64,000 nucleotides of DNA. Origin: Opisthorchis felineus. Lineage: Eukaryota > Platyhelminthes > Trematoda > Opisthorchiida > Opisthorchiidae. A model generated the notes under the pieces. That model saw nothing but the letters and a program-made list of their open reading frames with translations. It searched no databases and was not told where the DNA came from. Location of the stretch: the NCBI GenBank assembly GCA_004794785.1, contig SJOL01006494.1, positions 300,602 to 364,601 of the forward strand, given 5' to 3'. The stretch's first letter is position 1, and each line of letters starts with the position of its first letter. Made by a program: the position numbers and the translations under genes. This document shows, in pieces, positions 1 through 12,937 of the stretch.

Positions 1-895
1 CACAAAGTGAAAGATCATGCTCCTGAACATGCAGTCACTGAACACGCTACTTGCAGTCCAGGGAGAGGTACTGGAAGTTGTGGAGCGTTTTACCTACCTT
101 GGAAGTTGTATTAGTTCTGATTGCAGTGTGACGGATGAGATCAATGCACGAATCTGCAAGGCCCTGGTCGCGTTTGCTAATTTGAGGCACCTATGGAGTC
201 AAAGTGGCATCCCTGAATCTCAAGGGCCGTGTGTATCAGGCTACAGTGCGGGCTGTGAGACTTGGCCTGTTCGAGCAGCGGAATTGTGACGTCTTCAGGT
301 GTTTGACAATCGTTGCCTCAGAACCATAGCTCGTGTGGTTTGGTGTCGGCAAATCCGTAACAAGGCAATTAGAAAGTGAGTTTCCGGTTGTGCAACGGGT
401 ACTTCCATTGAATAATGTGTCCAGCACCAGAGGCTGCGTTGGTTGGGACACGTGTTGCGTATGCCTAACCATCGTTTGCCGAAGCGAGTGCTGTTTTCCA
501 TGCCCAATTCCAAGTGGCGGAAGCATAGATGTGACCAACCGTTGACCTGGTAGAGAGGTGTGAAGGAGATTACGAAACGCTTGAGTGCTGCCGGTGCTAC
601 CCGCCTTCCGGGATGGGGACCCTCACTGTGCCTGGTTGGAGACAGTGCAAATTATGGCTGCCAACCGGTGTCAGTGGCGATCTTGTTGTCAGTTTCTATC
701 CAGATTGCCTGAATGAGTGTCTGGAGGCGTAGGCACCTCGGAATGATTGTAGTAAGCTAGCGCTAAGTCCCTTCCCCGTCCACCTTTATTCTTTTCTTCA
801 CAATAAGGCTTTCAAATAAATTATGGTTGTACAGCAGCGAAGCATCGGTGTTGAACACTGATGCCATACTGTCGATGATGATGGTGACGATGCCT
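1..895 (+). mobile_element. RTE-like non-LTR retrotransposon, 3' end (decayed)
   Basis: This is the tail of an element that begins left of the window. The plus strand encodes the region after the reverse-transcriptase palm. It has VVERFTYLGSCISSD, a DEINARICKALVAFANLRHLW stretch (here kept as two short motifs, DEINARICK and ANLRHLW), GCETWPVRAAEL, then in other frames RLQVFDNRCLRTIA, RLRWLGHVLRMPNHRLPKR, ATRLPGWGP and ANRCQWRS, ending SRLPE-stop at 716. A small deletion near 245-255 and several frameshifts and stops show that it is dead. The 3' UTR runs to a short GATGATGATGG-type tail at about 870-895, a usual end for this class. Confidence 0.85.
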
Positions 896-1320
896 TCCAG
901 TTAGGGATAACTGCGAAATAGGCCATACTTATGTAACGTTTACTGACGCAAACGTCATGGAAGTGGACTCAGGAGCAACAGCAAGCTACAAATAGAGATG
1001 CACGCCACCAAAATATGTACTATCAAGAATTACTAATGCTACTGTAACTCATGGTGTATCAACTTAGATAAGTATACCGGAACCCATCGCAACATTCTGA
1101 CCGGCTTCAGAGACCTGTATTTCAGTTTTAAGGGATACGGACATCTCATTTCCCACTCAGGTTCATTAGCCGATACAAACAGAATAAAGGTTAGTCAGGC
1201 TACTGAGATGTCATCGGTGGATTCTACTTATCACAACTTTAGGGCGTTCTAAACGCTAACTGAGACATCCAGATCAACCAACATTGAACCCACTTTCCGC
1301 TGTTTATCTCACGATCTACA

Positions 1321-1323
<3 letters not shown>

Positions 1324-1353
<30 letters not shown>
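1324..1353. repeat. (AT)15 microsatellite
   Basis: Thirty bases of perfect alternating AT. Confidence 0.95.
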
Positions 1354-1358
<5 letters not shown>

Positions 1359-2649
1359 GTGGCTACTTTTCACGGTGGGTTCAGTTTTTGAGTTCGTCTG
1401 TGTGTGTCAGGAGTGCGCAGCAAGTCTGACTTTAAGTCAAATCCAGACACGGCAAAGCTAGACAAAATCGATCGCCACCCGAAGCAGTGAGCACCTTCAT
1501 TGACTTCTGAGATCAGTGGTCCCTAGGTTACGGGAGTACGCCGGGAGATTTCCATAAACATGATATCCCCACAACAAATTCAAACAATCGACACACTGGT
1601 TGCAATCTACGCAGCACCAGGTGAGAGCCATCACCACTTCAGTCTGGTAACTCTCACGGAAATTAGAGTTGGACAAATGGATGGATATCACCTTCAGGAA
1701 TGACCGGTCATAAGTCACAGGATATGAATCGGAAAGGTTGTTTTCAAAGGTCGATCAACCAAAACACGGAACGACGACCCTACCAATATAGTTACCATCC
1801 AAATAAACAGTAACAACTGAAGGTACAGCTACTTAAAGAGACATAAAAACACGAGCACACTACTGCTTGACGCGCCGTGCCGCCCCGCCACCCGCTACTA
1901 GGCGAACACTTTGACCATTAGTTGAACAATCTAAGTCACCTCCGTATCAAGCTGGTGCCTAGTAAATTTCCAAGATCCTCGTCCTCTTTTGTGGATAACT
2001 GTGCTATTACAAGTGACCTGATGGTTAACCTCGTGGTACCTGAACAAAATGCTCCCTTCAAGATCTTAATTCACGGGGCCGAAAACAAGGTTTAACGAAG
2101 AATGTTCAGTAGCATCACAAAACAAACACTTCCAGTGCTGTACGGTGCTTCCGCACAGAGTTCGATCACTAATTAGCAGGCTCCCCTTTATCTAAAATCG
2201 TACGGCATTTGAAAGCTGCTTCCTTTCCGGGCCTTTTGCACGAGTTTTAAAAACAACTTTCCATGTTGGATTCGCAATATCCACAAGTAGTAAATCGAGT
2301 GAAACTGGGATGGCCACACGCTGTAAGTAAAGGGTCCCGGATAGTAAAGCATCGGCACAGTCAACGGTGGACAGTTGTAACAAGTAGCCGCTATACAGTC
2401 GTAAGTCATAGAATAACTGGATGATGCTGCAGTACCCAAAGTGGAACTCTATGCAGACAGGATCTAACGATCTAACGAATTTTGTAATAAACCAGAGAAC
2501 ATGGACAATTGAAGGACTTTTTTGGAGAAAATTTTTAAAACGTAATGCACACTTCCAACGTGGTCACCGTTTGGGAAGCGAAAAAGCGGTACGGTAAAAC
2601 TCGTGGAAAATCCGAAATTTTCCTTACGCTTCCTGCTCTTTTTTTCATT

Positions 2650-5600
2650 AAACCAATGTCACTCATACTTCAAATATACTGTGTACTGTTGGTAGATGTA
2701 TTAGTTGTGTTAGTCGTCAGCTATATGCTAATGCATTTGACCTCTCCAAGAAGTTACACCCGCGTGTATACTATGCTAGTCACCAGTTCGCTCCAGATTA
2801 TTATGGAAGTCGATATTCGACCACCTTATGGGATAGGCGTGAGCACTGTTCTGCTAACCCATTTGCTTTTGGTTACAGCAAACACTTTCGTGTGACGTTA
2901 GCAACCCAGTTTCGTCAGTGATGAGTTGGAAACCGTTCATAGTTCGAATGTTTGTTGGGTAGAGCCTGGAAATGCTAGGCGTAGGGTTTTCAGCCGCCAC
3001 GTCAAGGACACTCAGTTCTTTCGCATTTCACTGTCTGTGTGTCTGGTTATCCAGAAGTGATGACTCATGGAATACGTGGTGGAATCCCATTCAACTCAAG
3101 AGTTTGATGCGCTTTGTTGCATAGAATCACGGTGAACAGTCGTCTTTGCACTGTTCGTTTATTCAGACCTAACAAGCTCAGTGCTACTCGACATAAAAGC
3201 TTGTCTGATTGTATTGTTGGCGTATGCTCCAATGGACAACAGTTGTGGTACTAAGAAAGCGATTCATCCGGGCTCATTCGTCAAGCAATAATCACTGACA
3301 TTATCATCATTGCGGGCGCTATGAATTTCTAAGTCAGTAGCCTAGGCTCCTTGGAATCACACCTGGACGGTCGATTCGGAGTCAACGTTCGCTGCACAAA
3401 CAACAAAGTGTAACTGAATCATTTGGGTGCTGACCGTCAAATGTTTCTGAATAGCACAAATTCCCAATGTCAACGCTCGCACTGCGTAACCTGGCGACCT
3501 GAACCTGTATATCATCGGTGGACCCAATTAGGTCACATGGATATCAGCTGCCCGTGGATAGCTACAATTCAAGACTGCCATTCCTTCCGCGTCACATAAC
3601 TTGATTCCGATCACGCAATAGTATGAGCACGCCTGACAGTTAGTTTTCGTTCAAATCCTCGTAGGTCAGCAAGAAGCAGCTTCAGAGAACTACCGTAGCT
3701 CAGAATTGTTGATCGGAGCTAGGCCAACTACTCTCTACAGTATAAGAACACTACTGATGGCGAGCGCATGGATGAATCATGGCTGTGTGAAAGGTGCCGT
3801 GCGGTGTTCACCGTTCTATGTACGATGTCTCCAATGCGGTCAGATGAACACTGGATACCGTCGAAACCGTCCTGAGTGATGCCAGGAAAGCCATAGCAAC
3901 AGGCAACAAGTAAGTCGGTGCACGCAAATCCGCTAAACACCAAATAGTGAAGAGCCTAAGGAAAGACCGAGCGTTTTGTTGGATGATGGAAGTTCGGGAG
4001 ATGGAGACCGTTTTTGTTACCGGACATACAGACATACCCCTTACCATTTAATACGATTGACTGGCCAATGTTCAGTAAAACGGTAAGTGCCAACCGAATA
4101 CATGGGCCAAAAACTTCGAAGAACAGTCTAGTTGGTCGCCTGCAACACAGACCCTGGAAGCATTGAATGGAATGTGAGCCTCAATCACCCGTCAGGATGA
4201 ATTAACTACGAGCTATCCCTGCCAACACGTGAGAAGGTACTAGGACCAGACGTTTTGTATCCAGCCCTCTTTAAAGAAGGCGGAGAACCCCTGGTTACCC
4301 ACCTGACAAAAATTATCGGTGCTATATGGAGTGAAAGGCCTGCAGAATGGGGCACATCGACAGACATTAAAAGAGTACGTGAACACTGAGTGAAAATCAC
4401 GGTGGCACTTGCCTGGTAGCTGTGGCACCAAAGGTGCTTTGTGGTCTCATCCTTCGAAACTTGACTGAACACTGGGAGAGACAGAGCCATGGAAACCGAG
4501 CTTGGTCCCGTAAAGCAAGATGATGCACCAATCTTTTTTTACCCTCCAATAGTATCGCAGCTTCCGGCAATCAAAACCTAGGCGTCTTCGTTGACCTAAA
4601 AGCTATCTTTGAGGTTGTGGACCGCCAGTTTTTATGGTGGTGTCTATGGAACAAAGGTGTCCTCCATAAATTGCTAGCCCCCTTAAGGCGCTGTACACAA
4701 ACTCTCACGGAAGCATAAAGGTCTACGGGAAGCTCTCGTCGGAGTTCACTACATCAGGTAATACTGTCCTTTTTCACCCTTGCTCTTCAACTTCACTATT
4801 GATATGATCATGGGAGACATACTCTTAGCCTCTAACGCCTGTGGCTTCGAAGTGCTCCCAGGACATTTGCTCACACACATCGAGTGCGCAGATGATATAG
4901 CTCTTCTGACGCCTTCGTATGCTAACAATATGGAATAATTTAAATCATTCTGTCTCACGGTTTGTTACGCACGTCTAGCGTGCACAGTGTAAAGTGCTGC
5001 TGCAAGATTGTGTCGACTCGAACTGGAACCTCACGCTCGCGGATGAGCCGATTGAAGTAGTAGACAAATTTGTTTACCTGAGCAGCTGCATCACTCCAGG
5101 TGGTCCAGCCAAAGAAGGTGTCTCCATCCGAATTTGGATGGTCACAGGAACTCTTGTGAACCTCTATCACCTGTGGAGCAGGCATGACATCAGCTTATCC
5201 GTCAAGGATCGAGTTTATAATGCTGTCGTGCGCTCCATATTGTCAAAAAATTGTCCGTTGAGAAATTTGAAAAAGCTTCAGTGTTTGACAATCACTGTCT
5301 TCGGAGCGTTGCTAGTCTGACTGGGACACCGGAAGAAGTAAGTCGCTCACTGATTGCACTTCACAGGCTGAACTGGCTAAGTCACATGCTCCGCATACCA
5401 GTCGACCGACTTCCTCAAAGAACCCTTTTCGTACAACCACGCAAAGGGTAAAAACGGACCACGTGATGTCAAGCACGGACTTGGCAGCAAAGTGTGAAAG
5501 CCAGTACCAGCTAACTCAGCTGCGTTAGTCACTGCTGTCTCCCTGAATAGGGACCCTGACACCGGGCACATTAGTGGAAAGAAACCATCAGAAATGGTCC

Positions 5601-5830
5601 ATTCCACAACTCCATGGCGCACACGCATCTAAACCGTTGCCCTTAGTGTCTTCCGGTGTCCCCAGTAAAAAGTCCGCTTCCACCTCTATCAACTATATTG
5701 GCTACCGCCCCTAGTGTGCAGCTATCCACCAACCCTCCCTAAAACAATCGGTGAACGAAACTGTGGCAGCTATAACCACTGTACAAAAGGTACGCAGTAT
5801 TTACAGCTGAAGATGATTATGAATTATACC
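2650..5830 (+). mobile_element. RTE-like non-LTR retrotransposon, nearly full length but decayed
   Basis: The plus strand carries, in shifting frames: an N-terminal region (about 2650-2921) ending in FRVTLATQFRQ, which matches the FNVRTL..QIGQQ start of the endonuclease; an AP-like endonuclease domain (VAYAPMD near 3220, VTWRPEP near 3490, LDSDHA near 3603); a linker; GPDVLYPALFKEGG near 4245; RT motif A as VFVDLKAIFEVVDR at 4583-4624; the catalytic box as CADD at 4885-4896 (normally YADD); then DKFVYLSSCITPGG near 5065, VFDNHCLRSVA near 5281 and HRLNWLSHMLRIPVDRLPQR near 5365. The frame ends near TPWRTRI-stop at 5628. Stops and frameshifts throughout mean it is inactive. The 3' boundary is approximate. 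Confidence 0.8.
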
Positions 5831-8800
5831 TAAAAATACCTGAACAGCATTTGAACTTTGTGGTGGATAAGGACATGAGTGATTAGATCCACAATTGAGT
5901 AGCGCATAGGCGAACCCCAGGAAAAATGTTTTTTTTGTGTGGACAGAATGGGCACTGAAAAAATTTGACCATAAAATGGCCAAACACCGATTCAGACCGT
6001 CCGGAAAGAAACAAACAGCCAGATGGCCATTGACATCGGTCGTACCTTAAGGCATTTTTAACCAAGCAACTCGATGATCACCTAAAAGCCCCGTAAGCTT
6101 TTGCAAAGCCGTACGTGGTACAAATTGGCCTAGGCTGGATGGAGACCAGTTCTCATTTTTGTAAATGACCGTGCGTCTAGCACGCGACCGGCCCAACGCA
6201 CCTTATGGTGTTGTGTATTTTCCGCTACACAAATGAACACAAATTTCTTGATCATCTGTCTGTGAATTTATCGAAGTCGGCCTCGATCATGAGGGAATTT
6301 GATAGATCGGTAATCAAATATCTGGAGATAGTGTATATTCATACCTGCTACTGTCTTGTCTCCAAAGTTTCAACCCGTCCTTGGTATATCCCCGAAGATG
6401 CATCGAGACCAAAGTAAAGACTTCTAATGGCACAAGTAAGGAACCATCAAACGTGATTTGGGTCACTGAAGTTAGTGGCTGACTTCATAAGACACACTTT
6501 CGTCGAGAGTCATGCTCCGTTACTTCCAGCACTATTCCGTCAATTACAAATAAAGTGCCAGGTAACAGTGCGCTCTGAAGAACAGCCGTACTCTCTTGGT
6601 ACAGGGGCGACGGTAGTCAGTATATGCGATGGATCTCTCTTCTTATGCTCAAATATGATAACAATATTTTTTGCATATTCATGTCTGGCATGATTTGAAA
6701 TTATCTGGCGTTTCCTACCAGTACGTCATCATCAGCGAAAGTGGCCAGTATAGGGAAGAAAATCCTTGTTGAATATTACATCTATCGCGAAGGTTTTGGA
6801 ATGCTCATTAGTGAATTGAAAATTTATGTAAATCATCACGTCTTGGTACTGCTTAGTGGCCTCAGCACGGATGCAGACAAAGCAAGGTACAATCAAAGGT
6901 TAAAAAAATTGATTATGAACCAATTCTCTAAAGGACAAAATATTTCTCATGTTTCAATGCACTCGCCATTAAGTAGTTCGCAGGTTGATTCAAGTTATTT
7001 TATTGCGCTTATTCTCCTTGAGACTTAGAGTCTTAATGACGCTGTGAAGCAATATCCTACAGGATATTAAAACCAACAATAATAGAAAAATGAAGTTTTT
7101 GACTTAGAATCAAGAACTTGGTATTACCAAAATGTACCCAGGCAATACGAATCACATCACACCGAAAGAAATTAGTGCGAACAAGAAATATAGCGGGAAA
7201 AGATACATACGCGTCACACAACTGGAAACAATGCTTCGCAAAACGAGGATATTTTGGAACCTGCCAGTAATTTTGAAGCAAACATGATTAAATACTGAGA
7301 TGAACACAAACACGTTATCCATATCCATGAGCCAAACGCCTGAGAATTAGTCAGCAGAGACGACATGCATGAGTTTCTGGCAAGTTGTGATAACCGATTC
7401 TACCAAATAGAAGGAAAGATAAAGACATAGGTGAGACATGTATAACAAAATCTAGAGACCATGAAATGCATGGACAATGCACCGTTGGCTTAAAATGTTC
7501 TGTTGGGGGAGAGGGTTTTTCCCCTAAGGCCTGATACTCAGCGGAAATTAAAAGTTCATTGAAGCTGGAAGGAGAGAAAACTCAAAATTACGAGGTAAAG
7601 TAGGGTGTACTGAAAACAATTTTTTGCAAAACCGAGCTCTTCGTGAAACGTTCCTATACGGTAACCTGCTCACACTACATTTAATAAGCAAAGGTTATCC
7701 GAAAACTATCTAAAAATAATAATTCCCCTACCCATGAAGACTACGACATATTTAAAAAAACACTGCCTTGAAAAGAACGAGCTTAAAATGAAATATACTT
7801 TAGAGGATATAACGCGAGATGAAGTATGAGATACGTAGCTTGATCATTCCACAATAGCTTCTATTTCCGTGAGAGGAATCTGGACATGGTACGTGCGACA
7901 GAACATCACAGCACATTGCGCTTCCAATCTTTATTATCGCACTTACTGTCTGTTTTTTACTTCCTTCTGTAAAATCTGAAGGAACCTTCTCCGCATTATC
8001 ATTATTCCTAAAACACAAGTGCGTTGACTCCGCTGCAGGTGTTTTGGTGAATAAAACGTCCACTTGATAACGCAGTGCCTGAGTTACGTAAATGAAATTC
8101 CCGTCACACAAGATCAACCAAAAATGTCACCACTTTGAAAGTTTGTTTGCTAGGACTTTAGTAGTCAACTCCGGATATCCAAAGATTACTCCGGCGCCCT
8201 TTCCCAAATAAATACAAGACCATTTTTAGTTCTGTTGGGCACCTACTGCATCGCGCGGCTCCTTGCTCTTGTGTCAGCTTGACACACGTCTTTGCGTGTA
8301 GACCGTGGATGTTACTTGTAATTCGCAGAACAGAATAGGTAGCTTGGACAAAGTTTGCATTGTGTGACATTCTGCTGCTGGACATAATCGCCTGCAGCTT
8401 GCGGAAAAAACGTTGTACTTGCCGCTGAGGCCTTAGATTTCAGACGTTTTTAAGAAGAATAAGATAGTATCCGGCTGAAGAGACCCAGTGCATGTCCATT
8501 CCACATGCATAGCACAATGCTGATAAAGACCAGCCGACAGTTTTTGACAGAGTACGGCTCATACCGGAGGCTTGTGAGCAGCCATTTCAACGTTTCGAAT
8601 GCGTTATTGTCGAAGGTTGCTCCTGTAGTGTTAGAAGAGACGGATTTATGGCGTCCTTGCGAAAAGTATTGGTGCCAGAATGTATTCGGACGGAAACAGA
8701 TAAATAAATCTATATGGATCTCGGATTCATTCGACACTTGTGAAATAAGACGCTTATTTTATAAGCCAACATAAGCGCCGCAACGAAAGACTGGCAGGTC

Positions 8801-9434
8801 AGGCGAAAAAACAGCCGGTCGGCAATGCAGTCGTCAACAAAGCGCGGTTCGTGGTATGCCTAAGCAAGTGGACTCTACTGCCCACATGCTTAGGTGTCAA
8901 CTGACCGAGTAAGCAAGATAAAAAAATCAATGAGGTTGGAGTGGCCACACTGGATAAACCGTCTTTCGAGTGAGGTTGTACCGTGAAATGCAACGACGCA
9001 TGCTTACTTGGGCCAAAAACAGTTATTGGATTTTGGACGCAGTTGGATAGGCAAAACGATTTCCATCACGTGAAATCTACTTGATAAAAACAAATTTTCA
9101 AAGAGTTATTTTGCACGCAGTTTCCGTGAATCACGTGAACGTTGAATACTAAAGTGTAGGAATGGTCAGTTGTTTTGTTTAGGTTGAGGAGTAAGAGGAA
9201 CCACACTCCAAGACAGTTCTCATGTGCATGTTATTTGTAAGAGTCCCTCATTACTTCGATGAAGACAATTAGGCCAAACAGAAAAACCTACTATGACAGG
9301 ACAGTCTTTAGTAGGAGTTGCCCCATCTTAACACAAGAACTTTCCGATGGAAGTCAACAAAATAAATATGATCGTCATGATATTCTCTAGACAATAGAAA
9401 AGCACTGGATGACGACTGCTTAATACATACTTAC
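5831..9434. other. No gene seen; 3' side of the transporter exons
   Basis: Short open frames only. The transporter's C-terminal exon could lie here or further left (896-2649 was also read without a hit), but I could not identify it. Confidence 0.5.
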
Positions 9435-9662
9435 CATAAGATGTAATGAAAAATTGCGGCTTGGATCGCCACACCACACCCACCAGATAGACCGGAATTC
9501 CAGAAAGGACTATGACCAAACCAATACCCACTTCATGAGGCATCGCAACCAACGGCACGACAAGCAAAAAGCAGCAGACACAAATAAAGCTGATGGGAAT
9601 GACTGCAGGAAGTCTAATCGGTCGTGCGAGATCAGGACGTTTGCGCCGAAGCTGCAGCATGC
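9435..9662 (-). CDS. SLC7 transporter exon 9 (TM11-TM12)
   Basis: Exon of 228 nt. It starts with GC, which completes a glycine codon, and encodes MLQLRRKRPDLARPIRLP, TM11 (VIPISFICVCCFLLVVPLVA), MPHEVGIG, TM12 (VIVLSGIPVYLVGVVW) and RSKPQFFITSY. The family consensus is W.R...P...RPIK..L..P..F...C.FL.......P.E.GIG..I.LSG.PVY..GV.W..KP. The acceptor is ACATTTTAG. A strong donor, ATG|GTAAGTAT, follows at 9434, so a last exon for the cytoplasmic C-terminus probably lies further left. Without splicing the frame stays open for about 35 more codons to a stop at 9328. Confidence 0.9.
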
Positions 9663-12600
9663 CTAAAATGTAACCAAGAGATGAAATGATTGAACTGATT
9701 ACAAAAAGTGCTCGCTGAAAATCTATTTGTGCAGCCAAAACTAAAAAAAACAGACAAAAACGAGACATTTTTTGTTGTAATCGACTCTCCTAGGATAGGC
9801 TATCATGGAATAGAGATAAGGTTTCTTTTAATTTGGGTCCAAAATTTACCGGGACTTCTTACATCCTCACGGTATTTTCAGGTTCTCCCTGACTAAAAAA
9901 GGAAATCCGATATCCTCATCCCTCAGCAAACGTTTATAGAGCCTACAGAGGGGAAATTGAGTGTCACAGGTGAACCACGTGCCCTTCGTGATGGGAGGCG
10001 GTTTGGACAGTTGAGGGAGACCTAAGGTCCACTTTTGCTTGAACTAATGCCCTTAGGTTTCATATGAATTTTAATGATAAACTCAAGTTGAATGTTGACT
10101 AGTGTAGACTTTCTCTCTTTGGGAGATGATACTGCAACTAAGACAGACAATTTCTATTTTGTTTATCATACCAGCTGAGAAAGTAACGTGAAGACTATCA
10201 CCTCAAAGTAGAGCCAACTGCATAGCATGCATTGTTTGAGAGGATGAGATGGCGCGGATGCTTTGGACTCCTGTGAGCCAAAAAATCTTTTTTTTTAATT
10301 CATAAGTGGCTAGTGGATTTAATATAATAACGACAAACCTATTTTGTTTCCCCAAGAATCTGCTAAAATCCTTGACTTAGATTGTCAGGAACGTCAGACT
10401 CCTGAAGCTTATCCCTAAATGCGCGAAACCTACTGAGACCATCAAACTACACTAAACGCCGATCAGACAGCCTTGGTTCGAGGTCAGACATTGCCCTTTG
10501 CCGTTGTACTTGCACACGCTCGCTTGTTCGCAATAAAGCTGTTGTGTTCCTTATCGGCGAGTCTTTCTCCGGCACTACGCACTGGAGCAGGGACAACAGT
10601 CAGATATAACCTAGATAACATTGACAGTCCTCAATTATTTTGAGCAACACCTCGACCAGTTCTAAGGCCCCTAACTGGCGGCTAATGAAAAGTTTGTTAA
10701 TTAAATCTGAAATGACTGAATACTTGAGTATGAGCTTGTTCACTAAAACTCCAAATTAAATTGCAGATGAAGAAACCTGCCTGTCTACAAAGCTTCGAAT
10801 TTTCCACGTTCAAGTTCTACGCGTAAACATTCTGTAGTACATTGGAGGAAAACTTCGGGAGCATCAAAGTAACTGAACGTTCCTTATCATTGTCAACACA
10901 ACAGCAGTGTTGAGTATCAGTGTTTCAATGTCATTCTGTAAAAGAATAAAAGAAGTGAGAATAGAGACCTAGTGCCAGCTTATTACTAGCATTCAAGGTG
11001 CTCATATTCCCACAGTCTGGGACAGATAGTTTGTGTTAAATGCCTGAATTGAATTTATCGAGACATTTCTGAACATCTACGGTATCGCGAATTTTTCAAA
11101 AATGGAAGTTAAGACGAACAGGCGGCTTGACCATACGAAGAACCTTTCGCCAAAACCGAATTATTGTTTATAAGGATTTAGCTACGAGTCATCCTGATTA
11201 TACGGTCGGCCTTCAGAACCCTAGGCAGTGGTGGACAACTGCTCTGTAGCCACTCGTCATGCAAAGCACGCAAGCACATTGCAGGTGTTCCTAACGTAAA
11301 TCATCTACGTACGGAACCTCAAGATGGAGTGTTTCCAGACACGAAATGTGCATGGCCCCCGCCCTAAAGTCCATCAAATGAACAGGTGTTTTGACGGGTC
11401 TGTCTGCTTCAAATGTGACATAATTATTGATTTCTGTTAACTGAGCTAGAGAATCCATGTGTATTCGTCCAGATGGTAACGCTATTTAGGGAATGCTTCG
11501 CAACTGTGCTAGAAAGACTCAATATATTGCGTCCTTTCCATAGATTAGTTGAAAATAATAAACAAGAATTTATTGGACTCAATTTTACCAACATACGCAA
11601 AGGCACGCCAGTAGTTCGGTGTTATTTCGCGAAAACAGAAGAGGTAATCAGGGGTTTCAGGAAACATCAACAAAGACTATTTGTTAGTTCCTCCACTAGA
11701 AACTCAACTGAAAGGAATGGTCGCTATCTAATTTGTGATGTAATGTCTGTTCGAGGGGGAATAAGAAGAACTATATTCTATGTACTACTTTGATTAACCA
11801 GTTTCGAAATTCTAATTCTCCGCATTCTGGAATACATGATTAGTGGACCGGAAATTTTACCCTTATTAAAAAAGAAAACTTATCGGCTGAAAAAAGTGAA
11901 GTTGTGCTTTTCAGCTGGAATTGTGTTATTCTACAGTGTTCCGTTGAAGATGTACATGTCTCGGCAAAGTGACTGAGCGCAACTCTGACTCATCCGTCAG
12001 CTCAGCAGTCATCGACATCAATAATAGCCCCTGAGTAAACAAGAGAATTTGTTTTGATAACAAAATATGTTTAACTAATGAATAGGATACACTTCGTAGC
12101 GCCTCTATGCTACGTTAAATAAAATGTCAACTGTTTAAATATTAAAGAGTAAGGCCTTGGTGAATTTTTGAACCTAAAGACGGTATTCACACTCAGCTCC
12201 TCTTATTGCTTTGCGCAGCGTGGTGGGGGAATGATTTCAAAAAGTAAAAATTAAAAGTGACACAAGATCTATTGCAACTGTACATCAGTGCCTACCTCAA
12301 TATGGTTGTAAGCATTTGAGTTTGTCAGTAAAGGACAATATCAGGAAGCACTAAAATGTCGCTTCGTCGAAGATTTTTTCTTCAAGTTTAGAGACTAAAT
12401 TAGCAACGTCCCTCAATCCGTGTGTATTTGGAAAAGCTTTTCCAACAACGTGGTGAATTTACATGGCGATCGACAGCGTCTATAAATGTGGGGTTTTTCT
12501 TGGAAAGCAGAGGCCATTTCAGAACCAATTATCAACCCCGTATGGTCTTGGTACTTATGCAAGATTACACAAAAAAACATATACCTTGCAATTTTGTTTC

Positions 12601-12740
12601 TTGATGGTGGGCAACCGTCTAATGGCGAGATGTGCATTAAAATCCGTGGCTTTATACAACCACTGAGAAACACTGTAAACGGTGAACGCCATATATGTGT
12701 CCAGCTATTACAAAAAACTGCATCATCGGCAGCCACTTAC
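9663..12740 (-). other. Transporter intron between exons 8 and 9 (3.1 kb)
   Basis: Phase-1 intron with standard GT/AG ends. Apart from the candidate LTR at 10.4 kb I see nothing. Confidence 0.75.
10383..10581 (+). mobile_element. Candidate solo LTR with adjoining primer-binding site
   Basis: The segment starts TGTCAGG and ends ..GCA, followed one base later by TGGAGCAGGGACAAC (10583 on), which has the TGG start of a tRNA primer-binding site. It contains an AATAAA polyadenylation signal at about 10531 followed by a GT-rich stretch, as in the R-U5 part of a Ty3/gypsy-type LTR. No gag-pol coding is visible after it and no second copy was found nearby. It may be the 5' LTR end of a truncated element or a chance arrangement. 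Confidence 0.3.
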
Positions 12741-12937
12741 CCAGAATACTGGCAGCCACAGATAGCCATTGTACAAAGGAGAGGTAGTTTATCAACGCTG
12801 AGAGATCAGGCAAAACTAGCATGACCAAACTCAGGAACGATGTAAATAAAATCGCTGGAATGGGCGTCAACCGTTGCACGTGAATCATTGACAATAACGG
12901 GGGTAATTGACCTTCGCGGGCGCCCACAAAATTTAAC
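12741..12937 (-). CDS. SLC7 transporter exon 8 (TM9-TM10)
   Basis: Exon of 197 nt. Its first G completes the arginine codon of the expected ..SR motif. It then encodes [20 protein letters not shown], the cytoplasmic loop RLTPIPA, TM9 ([14 protein letters not shown]), [16 protein letters not shown] (TM10) and IL. The family consensus is RLFFVG.REGHLP..LSMIHV...TP.P...F...L.L......LINY.SF..WL.V..SI.G. The acceptor is CTTATCCAG and the donor is G|GTAAGT. This is one of the most strongly conserved stretches of the transporter and makes the family assignment secure. Confidence 0.93.

Noticed and set aside
2545..2895. 116-codon plus-strand frame with hydrophobic stretches
   Set aside because: It overlaps in another frame the better supported leader of the RTE-like element, and its hydrophobicity comes from reading that coding sequence out of frame.
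2721..2921. Possible terminal exon of a host gene on the plus strand
   Set aside because: Its end corresponds to the start of the RTE endonuclease, and decayed endonuclease follows directly, so it belongs to the element.
6715..6760. Minus-strand FADDDVLVG, like a reverse-transcriptase box
   Set aside because: No other RT motif is found on either side in any frame.
12413..12824. Several plus- and minus-strand frames over 12.4-12.8 kb
   Set aside because: They are antisense or out-of-frame shadows around exon 8 of the transporter.
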